Origin: Photobacterium damselae
GTDB lineage: Bacteria; Pseudomonadota; Gammaproteobacteria; Enterobacterales; Vibrionaceae
DNA length: 64,000 bases
Direction: 5' to 3'
NCBI RefSeq assembly: GCF_003026815.1
Contig: NZ_PYOG01000001.1
Span: 62,001-126,000 of the forward strand
Positions 63,995-64,000 of the stretch are shown here, one piece after another. How positions within the stretch are numbered: position 1 is the first letter of the stretch; each line of letters begins with the position of its first letter. The translations under genes and the position numbers were made by a program. The notes beneath the pieces are model-generated. The model saw only the letters and a program-made list of their open reading frames with translations. It had not been told where the DNA came from and did not search any database.

Positions 63995-64000
63995 CCCAGG

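Overview
The window comes from the chromosome of a marine gammaproteobacterium of the family Vibrionaceae, most likely the Aliivibrio fischeri/salmonicida group. The inference rests on low GC, the long (367-residue) form of PurC, a torECA-type TMAO respiration operon, a multi-domain secreted chitinase, an MATE pump end resembling NorM, and the block gyrA - ubiG - nrdA - nrdB - yfaE. No prophage, insertion sequence or CRISPR array was seen.

Layout. 1-6.7 kb: end of a norM-like pump, a DUF3080-type lipoprotein, a small DUF5062-like protein, four tRNA-Val(GAC) genes in a duplicated pair, a lone apbE, and a maltose/glucose-type PTS permease between two small unknown proteins. 7-16.9 kb: transporters (DMT, APC, SMR), a four-gene membrane glycosylation operon (unknown anchored protein, GtrB-like, GtrA-like, PIG-V-like), then a pentose locus made of a DeoR-HTH/ribokinase fusion, a DMT-type permease and a ribokinase. 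17-27 kb: acetoin genes alsS-alsD, a large secreted zincin with a propeller-like N-terminal half, and, divergent from it, a 1172-residue GH18 chitinase. 27-38.7 kb: an ArsR regulator with a Cys-rich metal permease, RidA, an NRAMP-like transporter, a SulP transporter, two tandem NDH-2-like flavoproteins behind FNR-like and CRP-like sites, an orphan formaldehyde-activating enzyme, a highly structured region ending in a terminator but lacking a gene, and a dicarboxylate-type symporter.

38.8-54.9 kb: an SF1 helicase and ydjM around a LexA box, purC behind a PurR box, torE-torC-torA, a DUF5666 lipoprotein divergent from a two-component system followed by a lipocalin, a YddA-like ABC exporter, and serC. 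55-64 kb: gyrA, an unannotated 47-residue membrane protein, ubiG, nrdA-nrdB-yfaE behind DnaA and NrdR-like sites, and the C-terminal part of an Orn/Lys/Arg decarboxylase at the right edge.

Much of the window is accessory metabolism suited to a life alternating between chitinous or host surfaces and low oxygen: chitin hydrolysis, acetoin fermentation, TMAO respiration, sugar and amino-acid uptake. Regulators can be read at several promoters by their binding sites (LexA, PurR, CRP, FNR, DnaA, NrdR, possibly TorR). The least explained items are the structured region 36894-37227, the HTH-ribokinase fusion, the GtrA/GtrB/PIG-V operon with its unknown first protein, and the propeller-zincin protein. 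All family names were assigned by eye from sequence motifs; no database search was run.
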